A stretch of DNA of 22,398 nucleotides. Origin: JBHHXR01 sp046757205 (GTDB lineage: Bacteria; Pseudomonadota; Alphaproteobacteria; Rhodobacterales; Rhodobacteraceae). The DNA is taken from assembly GCA_046757205.1 (NCBI GenBank), contig JBHHXR010000024.1, positions 1 through 22,398 of the forward strand, in the 5' to 3' direction. Below the pieces are notes generated by a model. The model was not told the DNA's origin. It saw nothing but the letters and a program-made list of their open reading frames with translations, and made no database searches. Shown here one piece after another: positions 1 to 7,154 of the stretch. Numbering within the stretch: the first letter of the stretch is position 1; every line of letters begins with the position of its first letter. A program made the position numbers and the translations under genes.

Positions 1-241
1 CGAAGATCTGCAAGGCCAGCGCGCCGCCGGTGAACAGCGTCGTGAGACCGACGACCGGGAGCGAGAAATAGCCGATCCTCAGGAGCTGTGCGCCCAGCTC
101 GCGGCCATAAACCGGGGCGCGGACGAAGTGGCTGACGGAAATGCCGGCGAAGATCGAAACGCTGCCGATGCCGGCCAGCAGGCCGAGCACGGAACGTCCG
201 ATCGACGCGAGAAACCGGTGGAGGAGTTCGACGATCGCCAT
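1..241 (-). CDS. mlaE: MlaE/YrbE-family ABC transporter permease, N-terminal part (runs off left edge)
   Basis: This is the integral-membrane permease of an Mla-type ABC system, which in the family moves phospholipids between the inner and outer membranes. Only the first 80 residues lie in the window. They show a short amphipathic start (MAIVELLHRF), a hydrophobic stretch with the motif GRSVLGLLAG, and then the family-typical IGYFSLPVVGLTTLFTGGAL segment near residues 58-77. The rest of the protein, and any ATPase (MlaF) or MCE-domain (MlaD) partners, would lie beyond position 1. The ATG at 241 follows the alanine racemase stop by only 27 bp on the same strand, so the two are probably cotranscribed. 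The gene symbol rests on family resemblance. Confidence 0.85.
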   Translation of the reverse strand, partial: MAIVELLHRFLASIGRSVLGLLAGIGSVSIFAGISVSHFVRAPVYGRELGAQLLRIGYFSLPVVGLTTLFTGGALALQIF

Positions 242-268
242 GGCCTGTCCCTTGCGCGCTCCGGCGCT

Positions 269-1315
269 TCAGGCCCCCTTGTAATGGCGTTCGTAGCGCG
301 CGCCAAGGGAGGTGAGAATCTCGTAGCCGATGGTGCCGGCGGCGGTGGCGAGGTCGTCGATTGTCTGGTGCTCGTTCAGCAGCGACAGCGTGGGCGGGGC
401 GCCGGGCAGACCGGTGACGTCAACCGTCATCAGATCCATCGACACGCGGCCGACCACGGGGCACGCGGTGTCCCCGGCCCATGCCTTGGCATCCGGTCCC
501 ATGGCCCGGATCAGGCCGTCGGCGTAACCGGCCGCGATGGTGGCGATTTTCGACGGTCCGGCGGCTGCCCACGTGGCGCCGTATCCGACGGTTTCGCCGG
601 GCAGCACGTCGCGGGCCTGGATCACCGGGACGTCGAGGCGGACCACCGGTCTTGCATTGGCGAAGGGCAGACCGCCGTAAAGGCCGATGCCGGGGCGCGT
701 GAGGTTGAAGTGATATAGCGGGCCGAGCAGGACGCCGCCGGTGGCCGCAAGGCTGCGGGGGATGCCGGGCAGCATGGCCGTCATGGCGTTGAAGGCGGTG
801 AGTTGGGCGAGGTTCAGCGGGTGCACCGGTTCGTCGGCGCAGGCGAGGTGGCTGATGACCAGATCGGGGGCCAGTTCCGGTATCTGCATCAGGATCGAGG
901 CCAGTTCCGCCGCCTCCATGCCGAGCCGGTTCATGCCGGTGTCGAGTTGCAGCCCGCAGGGGCGGCCGCGCAGGTCCTTCAGGAAACGGCCCGCCTGCTC
1001 CGCGCTGTTCAGGAGCGGCGAAAGCCCTTGGGTTTCATAGGCTTCCGCGTCGCCCCGCATGTAACCTGAAAAGACGTGGATGTCGGGCTCCGGGCCGAGA
1101 ATCCCGCGCAAGGTCACGCCTTCCTCGGCTAGAGCCACGAAGAAGGTCTTGACCCCGGCGGCGGCGAGCGCCGGGGCAACCCGATCCAACCCCAGCCCGT
1201 AGGCGTCGGCCTTGACCACGGCGGCGGTCTCGGTGCCGGGACCGGTGAGCGCATCCAGCGCCCGCCAGTTGGCGGCGATGGCGGCGAGGTCGATGGTGAG
1301 CGTGGCGCGGGTCAT
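269..1315 (-). CDS. alr: Alanine racemase
   Basis: A PLP enzyme that interconverts L- and D-alanine in the cytoplasm, supplying D-Ala for peptidoglycan. The 348 residues match the usual family length. The N-terminal PLP site is VVKADAYGLG, with the Schiff-base lysine at K35. The second catalytic base is the tyrosine in VGYGATW (Y245), and the C-terminal domain has the conserved GRVSMDLMTVDV block. The frame stays open upstream to 1447, but that extension is not racemase-like. The ATG at 1315 places MTRATLTIDL directly before the conserved fold, so it was chosen. The next gene on this strand is the MlaE permease, 27 bp downstream. A GNAT gene is transcribed divergently. Confidence 0.96.
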   Translation of the reverse strand: MTRATLTIDLAAIAANWRALDALTGPGTETAAVVKADAYGLGLDRVAPALAAAGVKTFFVALAEEGVTLRGILGPEPDIHVFSGYMRGDAEAYETQGLSPLLNSAEQAGRFLKDLRGRPCGLQLDTGMNRLGMEAAELASILMQIPELAPDLVISHLACADEPVHPLNLAQLTAFNAMTAMLPGIPRSLAATGGVLLGPLYHFNLTRPGIGLYGGLPFANARPVVRLDVPVIQARDVLPGETVGYGATWAAAGPSKIATIAAGYADGLIRAMGPDAKAWAGDTACPVVGRVSMDLMTVDVTGLPGAPPTLSLLNEHQTIDDLATAAGTIGYEILTSLGARYERHYKGA

Positions 1316-1439
1316 GGGGCGAGGAAGGCCATACGGGCGGGCGGGCGTCAAGGGGGCGGCCATGTTGCATCGTGCGCGAATGCATGCCACCGGTGCACGT
1401 CTGTTTCCTGGGGAAGATTTGAGCAGAGAGTATAAGCGG

Positions 1440-1949
1440 ATGGCCATTGATCTGAAGAGAGCCGTGTTTCCGGACGATGCGGCGGTGCTGCAAAGGCTGT
1501 TTCGCGGTTACCTCGAATTTCTTTTCGAGCGCGCACCGGAGCAACGTTCGGCAGTGGAAAGCAAATATGATCCGGCGAGGATTCCGCAATTGGTGGAAGA
1601 CTTCGCGCGCATTCATGCCCGGCCGAAAGGCGAATTGCTGATCGCGTGGCTGGACGGTGAGGCGGTCGGTTGCGCGATGATGCGCGAACTGGAACCGGGC
1701 ATCGTGGAAATACAACGGGTTTTCGTTGCGCCGGTGGCGCGCGGCCTTGGGCTTGGCAAGGCGTTGACGCTGGCGCTCGTTGAACAGGCGCGCGCCGACG
1801 GGCAATCGACGATGCGGCTCGACACCGGCGCCAAGTTGCGCGAGGCGGTGGGACTCTATACGTCGCTGGGGTTCAGGGAGCGCTCGGCCTACCACAACGA
1901 CACGCCGGCACTGGACGACATTCTCTGCTTTTTCGAATTGCAGTTGTAG
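1440..1949 (+). CDS. GNAT-family N-acetyltransferase
   Basis: A 169-residue single-domain acetyltransferase that would use acetyl-CoA to modify an unknown amine. The acetyl-CoA site is visible as VEIQRVFVAPVARGLGLGKALT, where the beta4 strand leads into the R-G-x-G-x-G/K loop. The C-terminal signature YTSLGFRERSAYH fits a typical GNAT end. The ATG at 1440 is preceded by a purine-rich AGAGAG about nine bases upstream. In-frame ATGs further upstream (1362 and 1380) lack a ribosome site and would add an unrelated tail that runs towards the divergent alr start. The gene stands alone, divergent from alr and convergent with the antiporter. The substrate cannot be told from the sequence. Confidence 0.88.
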   Translation: MAIDLKRAVFPDDAAVLQRLFRGYLEFLFERAPEQRSAVESKYDPARIPQLVEDFARIHARPKGELLIAWLDGEAVGCAMMRELEPGIVEIQRVFVAPVARGLGLGKALTLALVEQARADGQSTMRLDTGAKLREAVGLYTSLGFRERSAYHNDTPALDDILCFFELQL

Positions 1950-1980
1950 CCGGCAAGAACGGGGTTCCGCCTACCCGCCC

Positions 1981-3231
1981 CTACAGCAGATCCGGCTCGC
2001 GCCCGACGCGGTTGGCGAAGGGCGCGACGGTCAGGCCCTGGACGATGATCGAGAACAGCACCACCAGGTAGGTCGCCGTCAGGATCAGCGGTTTCCATTC
2101 GCTTTCGGGCAGGCCGAGCGCCAGGGCGACGGAAATGCCGCCCTTCAGCCCGCCCCATGTCATGATCGGGACGACGCCGCGCGAATAGGCGCGGAACGGA
2201 CGCAGCAGCGCCACCGGGATGGCGACGGCGGCGAGGCGGCCCAGCAAGGACAGGCCGATGGCGGCGACACCCGCGGTGACAGCGTCGAAATGGAAGGTTA
2301 TGGCGAACACCTCGACGCCGATCAGCAGGAACAGGACGGCGTTGAGAATTTCGTCAACAAGCGTCCAGAAAGCGTTGAGATAGTTGGTGGTTTCCTCGGA
2401 CATGCCGTACTTGACGCCGACATCGCCGATGAACAGGCCCGCCACCACCGCCATGATCGGGCCCGAGACATGCAGCGCCACGGCCAGCTCGTAGCCGCCG
2501 AAGGCGAGGCCGAGCGAGATCAGCACTTCCAGCGCGTAATCGTCGATATGGCGGATCACCTGAAACACCAGCCAGCCGAGGAGCGCGCCGAGAAGCGCGC
2601 CGCCGATCGCCTCCTGCGCGAAAAAGCGGGCGATTTCCAGGACACCGGTCGCGGCGTGTTCGCCGGAAGAGGGGAAGGCGAGGCCGGCGAGGACAAGGAA
2701 GACCACGTAGCCGACGCCGTCGTTGAACAGCGATTCGCCGGCGATCTTGGTTTCCAGCGTTTTCCGCAAGCCCGCCTCGCGCAGCACGCCGAGCACCGCC
2801 ACCGGGTCGGTCGGCGAAATGAGCGCGCCGAAAACCAGAGCCACGATGAGCGGGATGCCGGTCATCCAGTGGAAGCCGAAGCCGATGACCGTGGTCGAAA
2901 GCACGACGCCAAGGGTCGCCATCAGCACGATTATCCTGGCCTGGCTGCGCAAATCCTCGATGGAGACATGCAGCGCCCCGGCGAACAGCAGGAGGCCGAG
3001 CATGCCGTCGAGCAGGGCGCGCGAGAACTCGATCCCGCCGACAAAGGCGCGCACCTCGCCCGCTATTCCCAGTTGCGGGAGCAGGTAGTCGATGCCGAGC
3101 ACGCAGAGCGAGGCGATGAACGCCACGATCAGTATGCCGATGGCCGACGGAAGCCGGAAAAAAAGGTAGTTGATCGCGCCGAACGCCCCGGCAAAGGCGA
3201 TCAGGAGGGCAGCAATCTGCAGGGTTGTCAT
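1981..3231 (-). CDS. CPA1-family cation/proton antiporter (NhaP-like)
   Basis: An inner-membrane antiporter expected to exchange Na+ or K+ for H+ in pH and salt homeostasis. The 416 residues form about a dozen hydrophobic segments. CPA1 hallmarks are ISPTDPVAVLGVLRE around residues 138-152 and GESLFNDGVGYV around 165-176, with D171 the expected ion-binding aspartate. TWGGLKGGISVALALGLP near the C-terminus is also typical. There is no long cytoplasmic C-terminal domain (no TrkA or CAP module). The ATG at 3231 has a good ribosome site (GGAAGAG, four bases upstream). The frame is open up to 3327, but that part is arginine-rich and does not look like this family. It is convergent with the GNAT gene and divergent from cbpA. 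Confidence 0.93.
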   Translation of the reverse strand: MTTLQIAALLIAFAGAFGAINYLFFRLPSAIGILIVAFIASLCVLGIDYLLPQLGIAGEVRAFVGGIEFSRALLDGMLGLLLFAGALHVSIEDLRSQARIIVLMATLGVVLSTTVIGFGFHWMTGIPLIVALVFGALISPTDPVAVLGVLREAGLRKTLETKIAGESLFNDGVGYVVFLVLAGLAFPSSGEHAATGVLEIARFFAQEAIGGALLGALLGWLVFQVIRHIDDYALEVLISLGLAFGGYELAVALHVSGPIMAVVAGLFIGDVGVKYGMSEETTNYLNAFWTLVDEILNAVLFLLIGVEVFAITFHFDAVTAGVAAIGLSLLGRLAAVAIPVALLRPFRAYSRGVVPIMTWGGLKGGISVALALGLPESEWKPLILTATYLVVLFSIIVQGLTVAPFANRVGREPDLL

Positions 3232-3421
3232 CGGTCTCTTCCGGTGGGCCGCGCGTTGGGGGTTCATACGCGATGTGAAGGGCAGTTGAAATGGCCGGCG
3301 CGATGCAGGTTCTCTGCGGCCGGACAAATTGACGCTTGATAGTTGGCGGTGCGGGGCCGTAACACTTGGTGGATCATGCCGGGTGCCGGCGCGGCGCCGG
3401 TGAACACCGAGGCCGTCGGAC

Positions 3422-4366
3422 GTGGAATACAGGGATTATTACAAGGTTCTGGGCGTCGGGAAGACGGCGACGCAGGAAGAGATCAAGCGGTCCTACAAGA
3501 AACTTGCTCGCAAGCATCATCCCGACCTGAACAAGGACGCTGGCTCGGAAGAGAAGTTCAAGGAGATCAGCGAGGCCTACGAGGTGCTGGGCGATCCGGA
3601 AAAGCGCGCCGCCTATGACCAGCTCGGCCGCGGATACCAGCCCGGGCAGGACTTCCGGCCGCCGCCGGGCTGGAACGAAGGCTTCGAGTTTTCCGTCGAT
3701 CCGGATTCGGACGCAGCAAGCGGGTTTTCCGATTTCTTTCAGGATCTTTTCGGCGACGTTTACCGCCGGCGACCGGAGCGCCGTGGCCGGCCGCGGTTTC
3801 ATGCGCGCGGGCAGGATCACCATGCGCGCATCGTCATCGACTTGCAGGATTCCTTTACCGGCGCGCGGCGGCGGGTGACGCTGAAAGTGCCGCAGGTGAC
3901 GGAGGACGGGCATGTCGCGGTCCGTGAGCGGACCATCGATGTCACGATCCCGAAGGGCATCACGGAGGGACAGGCGATCCGCCTCAAGAACCGGGGCTCT
4001 CCGGGTATCGGGCAGGGCGAGCCGGGCGACCTGTACCTTGAGGTGTCGTTCTCACCGCACCGGTATTTTCGTGCCGACGGCGCCGATCTCTATCTCGATC
4101 TGCCGGTGACGCCGTGGGAAGCGGCGCTGGGCGGCAAGGTCAAGGTTCCGACCCCGGGCGGGGCGGTGGATCTGAACATTCCGGCGGGTTCCTGGCAGGG
4201 GCGCCGGCTGCGTCTGAAGGGCAGGGGGCTGCCGGCCAGCAAGCCGGGCGACCTCTATGTCGTCCTGAAAATCGTCCTGCCGCCGGCGCGCAGCGAGAAA
4301 GCGAGGAAACTGTACAAGACCATGGCCGAGGAACTGGATTTCAATCCCCGTGCCGGCCTTGTCTAG
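3422..4366 (+). CDS. cbpA: DnaJ-class co-chaperone CbpA
   Basis: A cytoplasmic Hsp40-type co-chaperone of DnaK, also known to bind curved DNA in E. coli. The 314 residues match CbpA (about 306). The J-domain covers residues 1-70 with the ATPase-stimulating HPD tripeptide at 33-35. An FSDFFQDLFGD segment follows, then two C-terminal beta domains (about 130-300) with the client-binding pattern. There is no cysteine-rich zinc domain, which separates CbpA from DnaJ itself. The start is a GTG. No strong ribosome site precedes it, but the J-domain begins right there. The adjacent cbpM supports the assignment. A CTTGAT sequence at 3335 could be part of a promoter, but no good -10 follows. Confidence 0.94.
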   Translation: MEYRDYYKVLGVGKTATQEEIKRSYKKLARKHHPDLNKDAGSEEKFKEISEAYEVLGDPEKRAAYDQLGRGYQPGQDFRPPPGWNEGFEFSVDPDSDAASGFSDFFQDLFGDVYRRRPERRGRPRFHARGQDHHARIVIDLQDSFTGARRRVTLKVPQVTEDGHVAVRERTIDVTIPKGITEGQAIRLKNRGSPGIGQGEPGDLYLEVSFSPHRYFRADGADLYLDLPVTPWEAALGGKVKVPTPGGAVDLNIPAGSWQGRRLRLKGRGLPASKPGDLYVVLKIVLPPARSEKARKLYKTMAEELDFNPRAGLV

Positions 4367-4412
4367 GGCAAGAACGGGGCGGTCCGGCATGACGGCGGGA
4401 AGGAGCGATGCA

Positions 4413-4703
4413 ATGCCTGGCGGTCTCTTGCGGAAGGACGCGACGCTGACACTGGACCGTGTATGCGAAATCTGCGGCGTGTCGGCCGACGTCGTTTCGG
4501 CCTATGTCGAGGAAGGGCTGGCGGATGTCGAAGGCGCCGACGCCGCGTCGTGGCGGTTTTCGGAAGCCGGCATCCTGCACATCCGCAAGGCGCTGCGGCT
4601 GGAAAAGGATCTGGGCCTGAACCCCGCAGGGGCGGTGCTGGTCCTCGAACTGGTGGAGCATATCGAATCGCTGGAGCGCCGATTGCGGCGCTTCGAGACG
4701 TAA
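4413..4703 (+). CDS. cbpM: Chaperone-modulator protein CbpM
   Basis: A small cytoplasmic protein of the MerR-like CbpM family, which binds the J-domain of CbpA and inhibits its co-chaperone and DNA-binding activity. The 96 residues (E. coli CbpM has 101) include an N-terminal winged-helix part (LTLDRVCEICGVSADVVSAY) and a C-terminal coiled-coil segment (LVLELVEHIESLERRLRRFE). The start at 4413 was chosen because GGAAGGAG lies seven bases upstream. An in-frame ATG at 4389 has no such site. It begins 46 bp after the cbpA stop, the classic cbpA-cbpM pair, so the two are probably in one operon. Confidence 0.9.
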   Translation: MPGGLLRKDATLTLDRVCEICGVSADVVSAYVEEGLADVEGADAASWRFSEAGILHIRKALRLEKDLGLNPAGAVLVLELVEHIESLERRLRRFET

Positions 4704-4743
4704 CGGACGCGGTGAAACGCGCCGAGCATCGGGAGCAACAGAG

Positions 4744-5556
4744 ATGACGGAAGAGCCCGGAACGGACCACGCGGAAAAACCGAAACTGACCAAGAAACGC
4801 TACGAGGCGGAGCTTGCGCGGCTGCAGATCGAACTGGTGAAGCTGCAGGAGTGGATCAAGCAGGAGGGCCTGAAGGTCGTGGTGATCTTCGAAGGTCGCG
4901 ATGCGGCGGGCAAGGGCGGCGTCATCAAGCGGATCACCCAGAGCCTGAACCCGCGCATCTGCCGCGTGGTGGCGCTGACGACGCCGACGGAACGCGAAAA
5001 GACCCAGTGGTATTTCCAGCGCTACGCGCCGCATCTGCCGGCGGCCGGCGAAATGGTGCTGTTCGACCGCTCGTGGTACAACCGCGCCGGCGTCGAACGG
5101 GTGATGGGGTTCTGCACCGAGGACGAGTACCAGGAATTTCTCCGCAGTTGCCCGGAATTCGAGCGCATGCTGATCCGTTCCGGCATCAGGCTGATCAAGT
5201 ACTGGTTCTCGGTCAGCGACGCCGAGCAGGAGCGCCGCTTCCGCAGCCGGATCGTCGACCGCACCAAGCGCTGGAAACTGTCGCCGATGGACCTCGAGTC
5301 GCGGTCGCGCTGGGTCGAGTATTCACGGGCCAAGGATGACATGTTCGCCCATACCGACATCAAGCAGGCGCCGTGGTACGTGGTCGAGGCCGACGACAAG
5401 AAACGCGCCCGGCTGAACTGCATCCGGCATTTTCTGACCCAGTTCGATTACAAGGACCTGACGCCGGAAGCCGTCGAACTTCCACCCCGGCAGAACCCGC
5501 GCGGCTACGTCCGCCCGCCGTTGGAGGACCAGACGTTCGTCCCGGACGAGTATTGA
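4744..5556 (+). CDS. ppk2: Polyphosphate kinase 2 (PPK2 family)
   Basis: A P-loop kinase that transfers phosphate between polyphosphate and nucleoside di- or monophosphates. The 270 residues form one PPK2 domain with a short charged N-terminal coiled extension. The Walker A loop is GRDAAGKGG at residues 51-59. The Walker B/lid region is FDRSWYNRAGVERV at 107-120, and DRTKRWKLSPMD is also typical of the family. The single-domain length fits the class I/III type; substrate preference (GDP, ADP or AMP) cannot be read from the sequence. It starts 40 bp after cbpM on the same strand with a GGGAG-like site upstream, so transcription with cbpAM is plausible and would link polyphosphate metabolism to protein-folding stress. 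Confidence 0.95.
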   Translation: MTEEPGTDHAEKPKLTKKRYEAELARLQIELVKLQEWIKQEGLKVVVIFEGRDAAGKGGVIKRITQSLNPRICRVVALTTPTEREKTQWYFQRYAPHLPAAGEMVLFDRSWYNRAGVERVMGFCTEDEYQEFLRSCPEFERMLIRSGIRLIKYWFSVSDAEQERRFRSRIVDRTKRWKLSPMDLESRSRWVEYSRAKDDMFAHTDIKQAPWYVVEADDKKRARLNCIRHFLTQFDYKDLTPEAVELPPRQNPRGYVRPPLEDQTFVPDEY

Positions 5557-5751
5557 AGGGCGGCGGAAGCCCCGGCCGGGATGCCGCGTCTTCGCCGGTT
5601 CTTCGACAGGCTCGATTGCGAACCGCCCGCCCAGAAACCCGGTGGAATCGGCAACGTCGTTTCGCAATGCTTTGCAGACAATACATATTCGTGATATCGG
5701 GAATGCGGCGCAAAGAGAAAACAATCGCGCCGGGCAGGAGATGGCAGGCAC

Positions 5752-6222
5752 ATGGCGACGGCAAGATCCGGCAAGAAACTGCGCAAACAGGTGGCGGCGC
5801 TGCCGGTCCGGCGCACGGCAAAGGGCAAGTTGCGGGTGCTGATGGTCACGTCGCGCGGCACCGGCAGGTGGGTGGTTCCCAAGGGCTGGCCGATGAAGGG
5901 CCGCAAGGCCTGGCAGGCCGCCGCCCAGGAGGCGTTGGAGGAAGCCGGCGCCGTCGGCGACATTTCGAGCTCGAAACTCGGGTCGTTCCGCTACCGGAAA
6001 CGGCGTTCGCGCCGCGCGCCCGTGACCTGCGAGGTGGCGCTCTTTCCGATGCACGTCAACCGCCTGCACAAGAAATGGCGGGAAAGGAAGGAGCGCCGCC
6101 GGCGCTGGTTCTCGCCCAGGGCGGCGGCGAAACGCGTTCAGGAAAAAGAGCTGCGGAAAATGCTTGCCGGGCTTACCGAAGAGGGTTTGAAAAAGGCCAG
6201 GATCGAGTTCCCTTCGGGATGA
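5752..6222 (+). CDS. Nudix hydrolase, DIPP/MTH3-like, with variant Nudix box
   Basis: A 156-residue Nudix protein, expected to hydrolyse a nucleoside diphosphate-X or polyphosphate-type compound with a divalent metal. The Nudix box runs from G45 to V68. The metal-binding core EALEE is intact (E60, E63, E64), but the consensus Glu after G-x5 is R51 and the Arg of REUxEE is Q59. PKGWPMKG ahead of the box recalls the diphosphoinositol-polyphosphate phosphohydrolase branch seen in alphaproteobacteria. The protein is very basic, with runs such as KKWRERKERRRRW around 105-117. It lies 195 bp after ppk2 on the same strand. A role in degrading (poly)phosphate-linked nucleotides is an inference from that neighbour. 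It is convergent with aroQ. Confidence 0.85.
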   Translation: MATARSGKKLRKQVAALPVRRTAKGKLRVLMVTSRGTGRWVVPKGWPMKGRKAWQAAAQEALEEAGAVGDISSSKLGSFRYRKRRSRRAPVTCEVALFPMHVNRLHKKWRERKERRRRWFSPRAAAKRVQEKELRKMLAGLTEEGLKKARIEFPSG

Positions 6223-6257
6223 TCGCGGCGAATTGGCCGGGGCGCGGCGCCCGCCGC

Positions 6258-6704
6258 CTACGCCCCGCCTTCCAGCCTTCCGGCAACGGCGCGAACCGCC
6301 GCCGCGTAGCCTGCTGCGCCGAACCCGGCAATCACCGCGTCCGAGGCCGGGCCAAGGAATGTCAGGTGACGGAAAACCTCACGTTTGTGCGGGTTTGAAA
6401 GGTGAAGTTCGAGTTTGAAGCCGTCGTAAGTACGCAGGGCATCATGGATCGCGGCCGAGGTGTGGGTAAAAGCCCCCGCATTGAGGATGATTGCGTCCGC
6501 GGTGGTTCGCGCCTCCTGAATCCATGTAACCAGCCAGCCTTCGTGATTGGTCTGGCGAAAGTCGATCTCCACCCCCAGTTCCTCGCCGGTCCTGATGCAG
6601 GCGGCGCGGATGTCGTCGAGCGTTTCGCGGCCGTAGATCTCCGGTTCCCGCAACCCCAGCAGGTTCAGGTTGGGACCGTTGGCGATGAGGATGCGCAGGC
6701 TCAT
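6258..6704 (-). CDS. aroQ: Type II 3-dehydroquinate dehydratase
   Basis: The dodecameric type II dehydroquinase, which removes water from 3-dehydroquinate to give 3-dehydroshikimate, either in the shikimate pathway or in quinate catabolism. The 148 residues are the standard length. Family residues are all in place: NGPNLNLLG at 9-17, lid arginine R19, catalytic tyrosine Y24, N75 and H81 in NAGAFTHTSAA, H101 in HLSN, and the C-terminal GFGAAGY. The ATG overlaps the stop of the upstream 126-aa gene by four bases (ATGA), so translation is probably coupled. It is the last gene of a minus-strand group with an MttB-family protein. This position raises the possibility that it is a catabolic copy rather than the only biosynthetic enzyme; that is inference. 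Confidence 0.96.
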   Translation of the reverse strand: MSLRILIANGPNLNLLGLREPEIYGRETLDDIRAACIRTGEELGVEIDFRQTNHEGWLVTWIQEARTTADAIILNAGAFTHTSAAIHDALRTYDGFKLELHLSNPHKREVFRHLTFLGPASDAVIAGFGAAGYAAAVRAVAGRLEGGA

Positions 6705-7081
6705 TGCCGGGCTTTCCCGAATTGCGCGGACAGAAGGTCGACGGCGACCTCGTAGCCGGCGGTTCCGAGGCCAAAGACCATGCAGTCCGCACCGGCCGGC
6801 CGTGCATCGAAGTTCGGCGATCCGTCGGCGTTGCGCCAGGGGTTTTCCCTCAGCACCTCGGCCGACCGGCAGGGCAGCGCTTTGACGGCGGCCGTCAGCC
6901 TGGCGCTGCGCGCGGCGGTTTCCACGATGACGGCGTCATAGGCGCCGCTCCCGCCGAGACGCTCGACCATGTCCGCAACCGTCAGACCGCCGGCGACGGA
7001 AATTCGCACGCCCGGCCAGCGCAGGGCGGCGCCGAGAGCGGCGGGCGGCTGGGTCTCGCTCAGTATCAGGATTTCACGCAT
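6701..7081 (-). CDS. Uncharacterised 126-aa protein, possibly a degenerate type II dehydroquinase paralogue
   Basis: I do not recognise a named family. The order of secondary structure recalls its downstream neighbour AroQ: an opening beta strand (REILILSE), a central strand and helix YDAVIVETAARSARLTAAVK that parallels ADAIILNAGAFTHTSAAIHD, and an ending VFGLGTAGYEVAVDLL that parallels IAGFGAAGYAAAVRAV. If homologous, it has lost the lid loop with R19 and Y24, the N75/H81 pair and H101, so it would not be a dehydroquinase. The gene starts at an ATG with a G-rich stretch upstream, ends in a four-base ATGA overlap with aroQ, and follows the MttB gene by 73 bp. Tight coupling suggests a partner or regulatory role. 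The paralogy is my inference by eye and not proven. Confidence 0.7.
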   Translation of the reverse strand: MREILILSETQPPAALGAALRWPGVRISVAGGLTVADMVERLGGSGAYDAVIVETAARSARLTAAVKALPCRSAEVLRENPWRNADGSPNFDARPAGADCMVFGLGTAGYEVAVDLLSAQFGKARQ

Positions 7082-7154
7082 GGCGGCATTTCCCCCCGGG
7101 GCAAAGAACAGTCATCCCCGGCGGCAACTGTCAAGGGCAGGGTGCTGCGAACGC

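Noticed and set aside
1431..1440. TATAAG just before the GNAT start as a -10 box
   Set aside because: It ends only three bases before the ATG and no -35 is seen at the right distance. It would require a leaderless transcript, while a purine-rich ribosome site is present.
1780..3339. Open frame of 519 codons on the plus strand over the antiporter
   Set aside because: Gln, Asp and Arg-rich composition with no motif; the minus strand encodes a complete CPA1 antiporter.
3329..3365. Heat-shock (RpoH-type) or sigma70 promoter ahead of cbpA
   Set aside because: TTGACG and CTTGAT are present, but no acceptable -10 follows at 16-18 bases; too weak to list as a promoter.
1952..4380. GGCAAGAACGGGG occurring at about 1952 and 4368
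   Set aside because: A 13-base match is expected by chance several times in 22 kb, and the flanks do not match.
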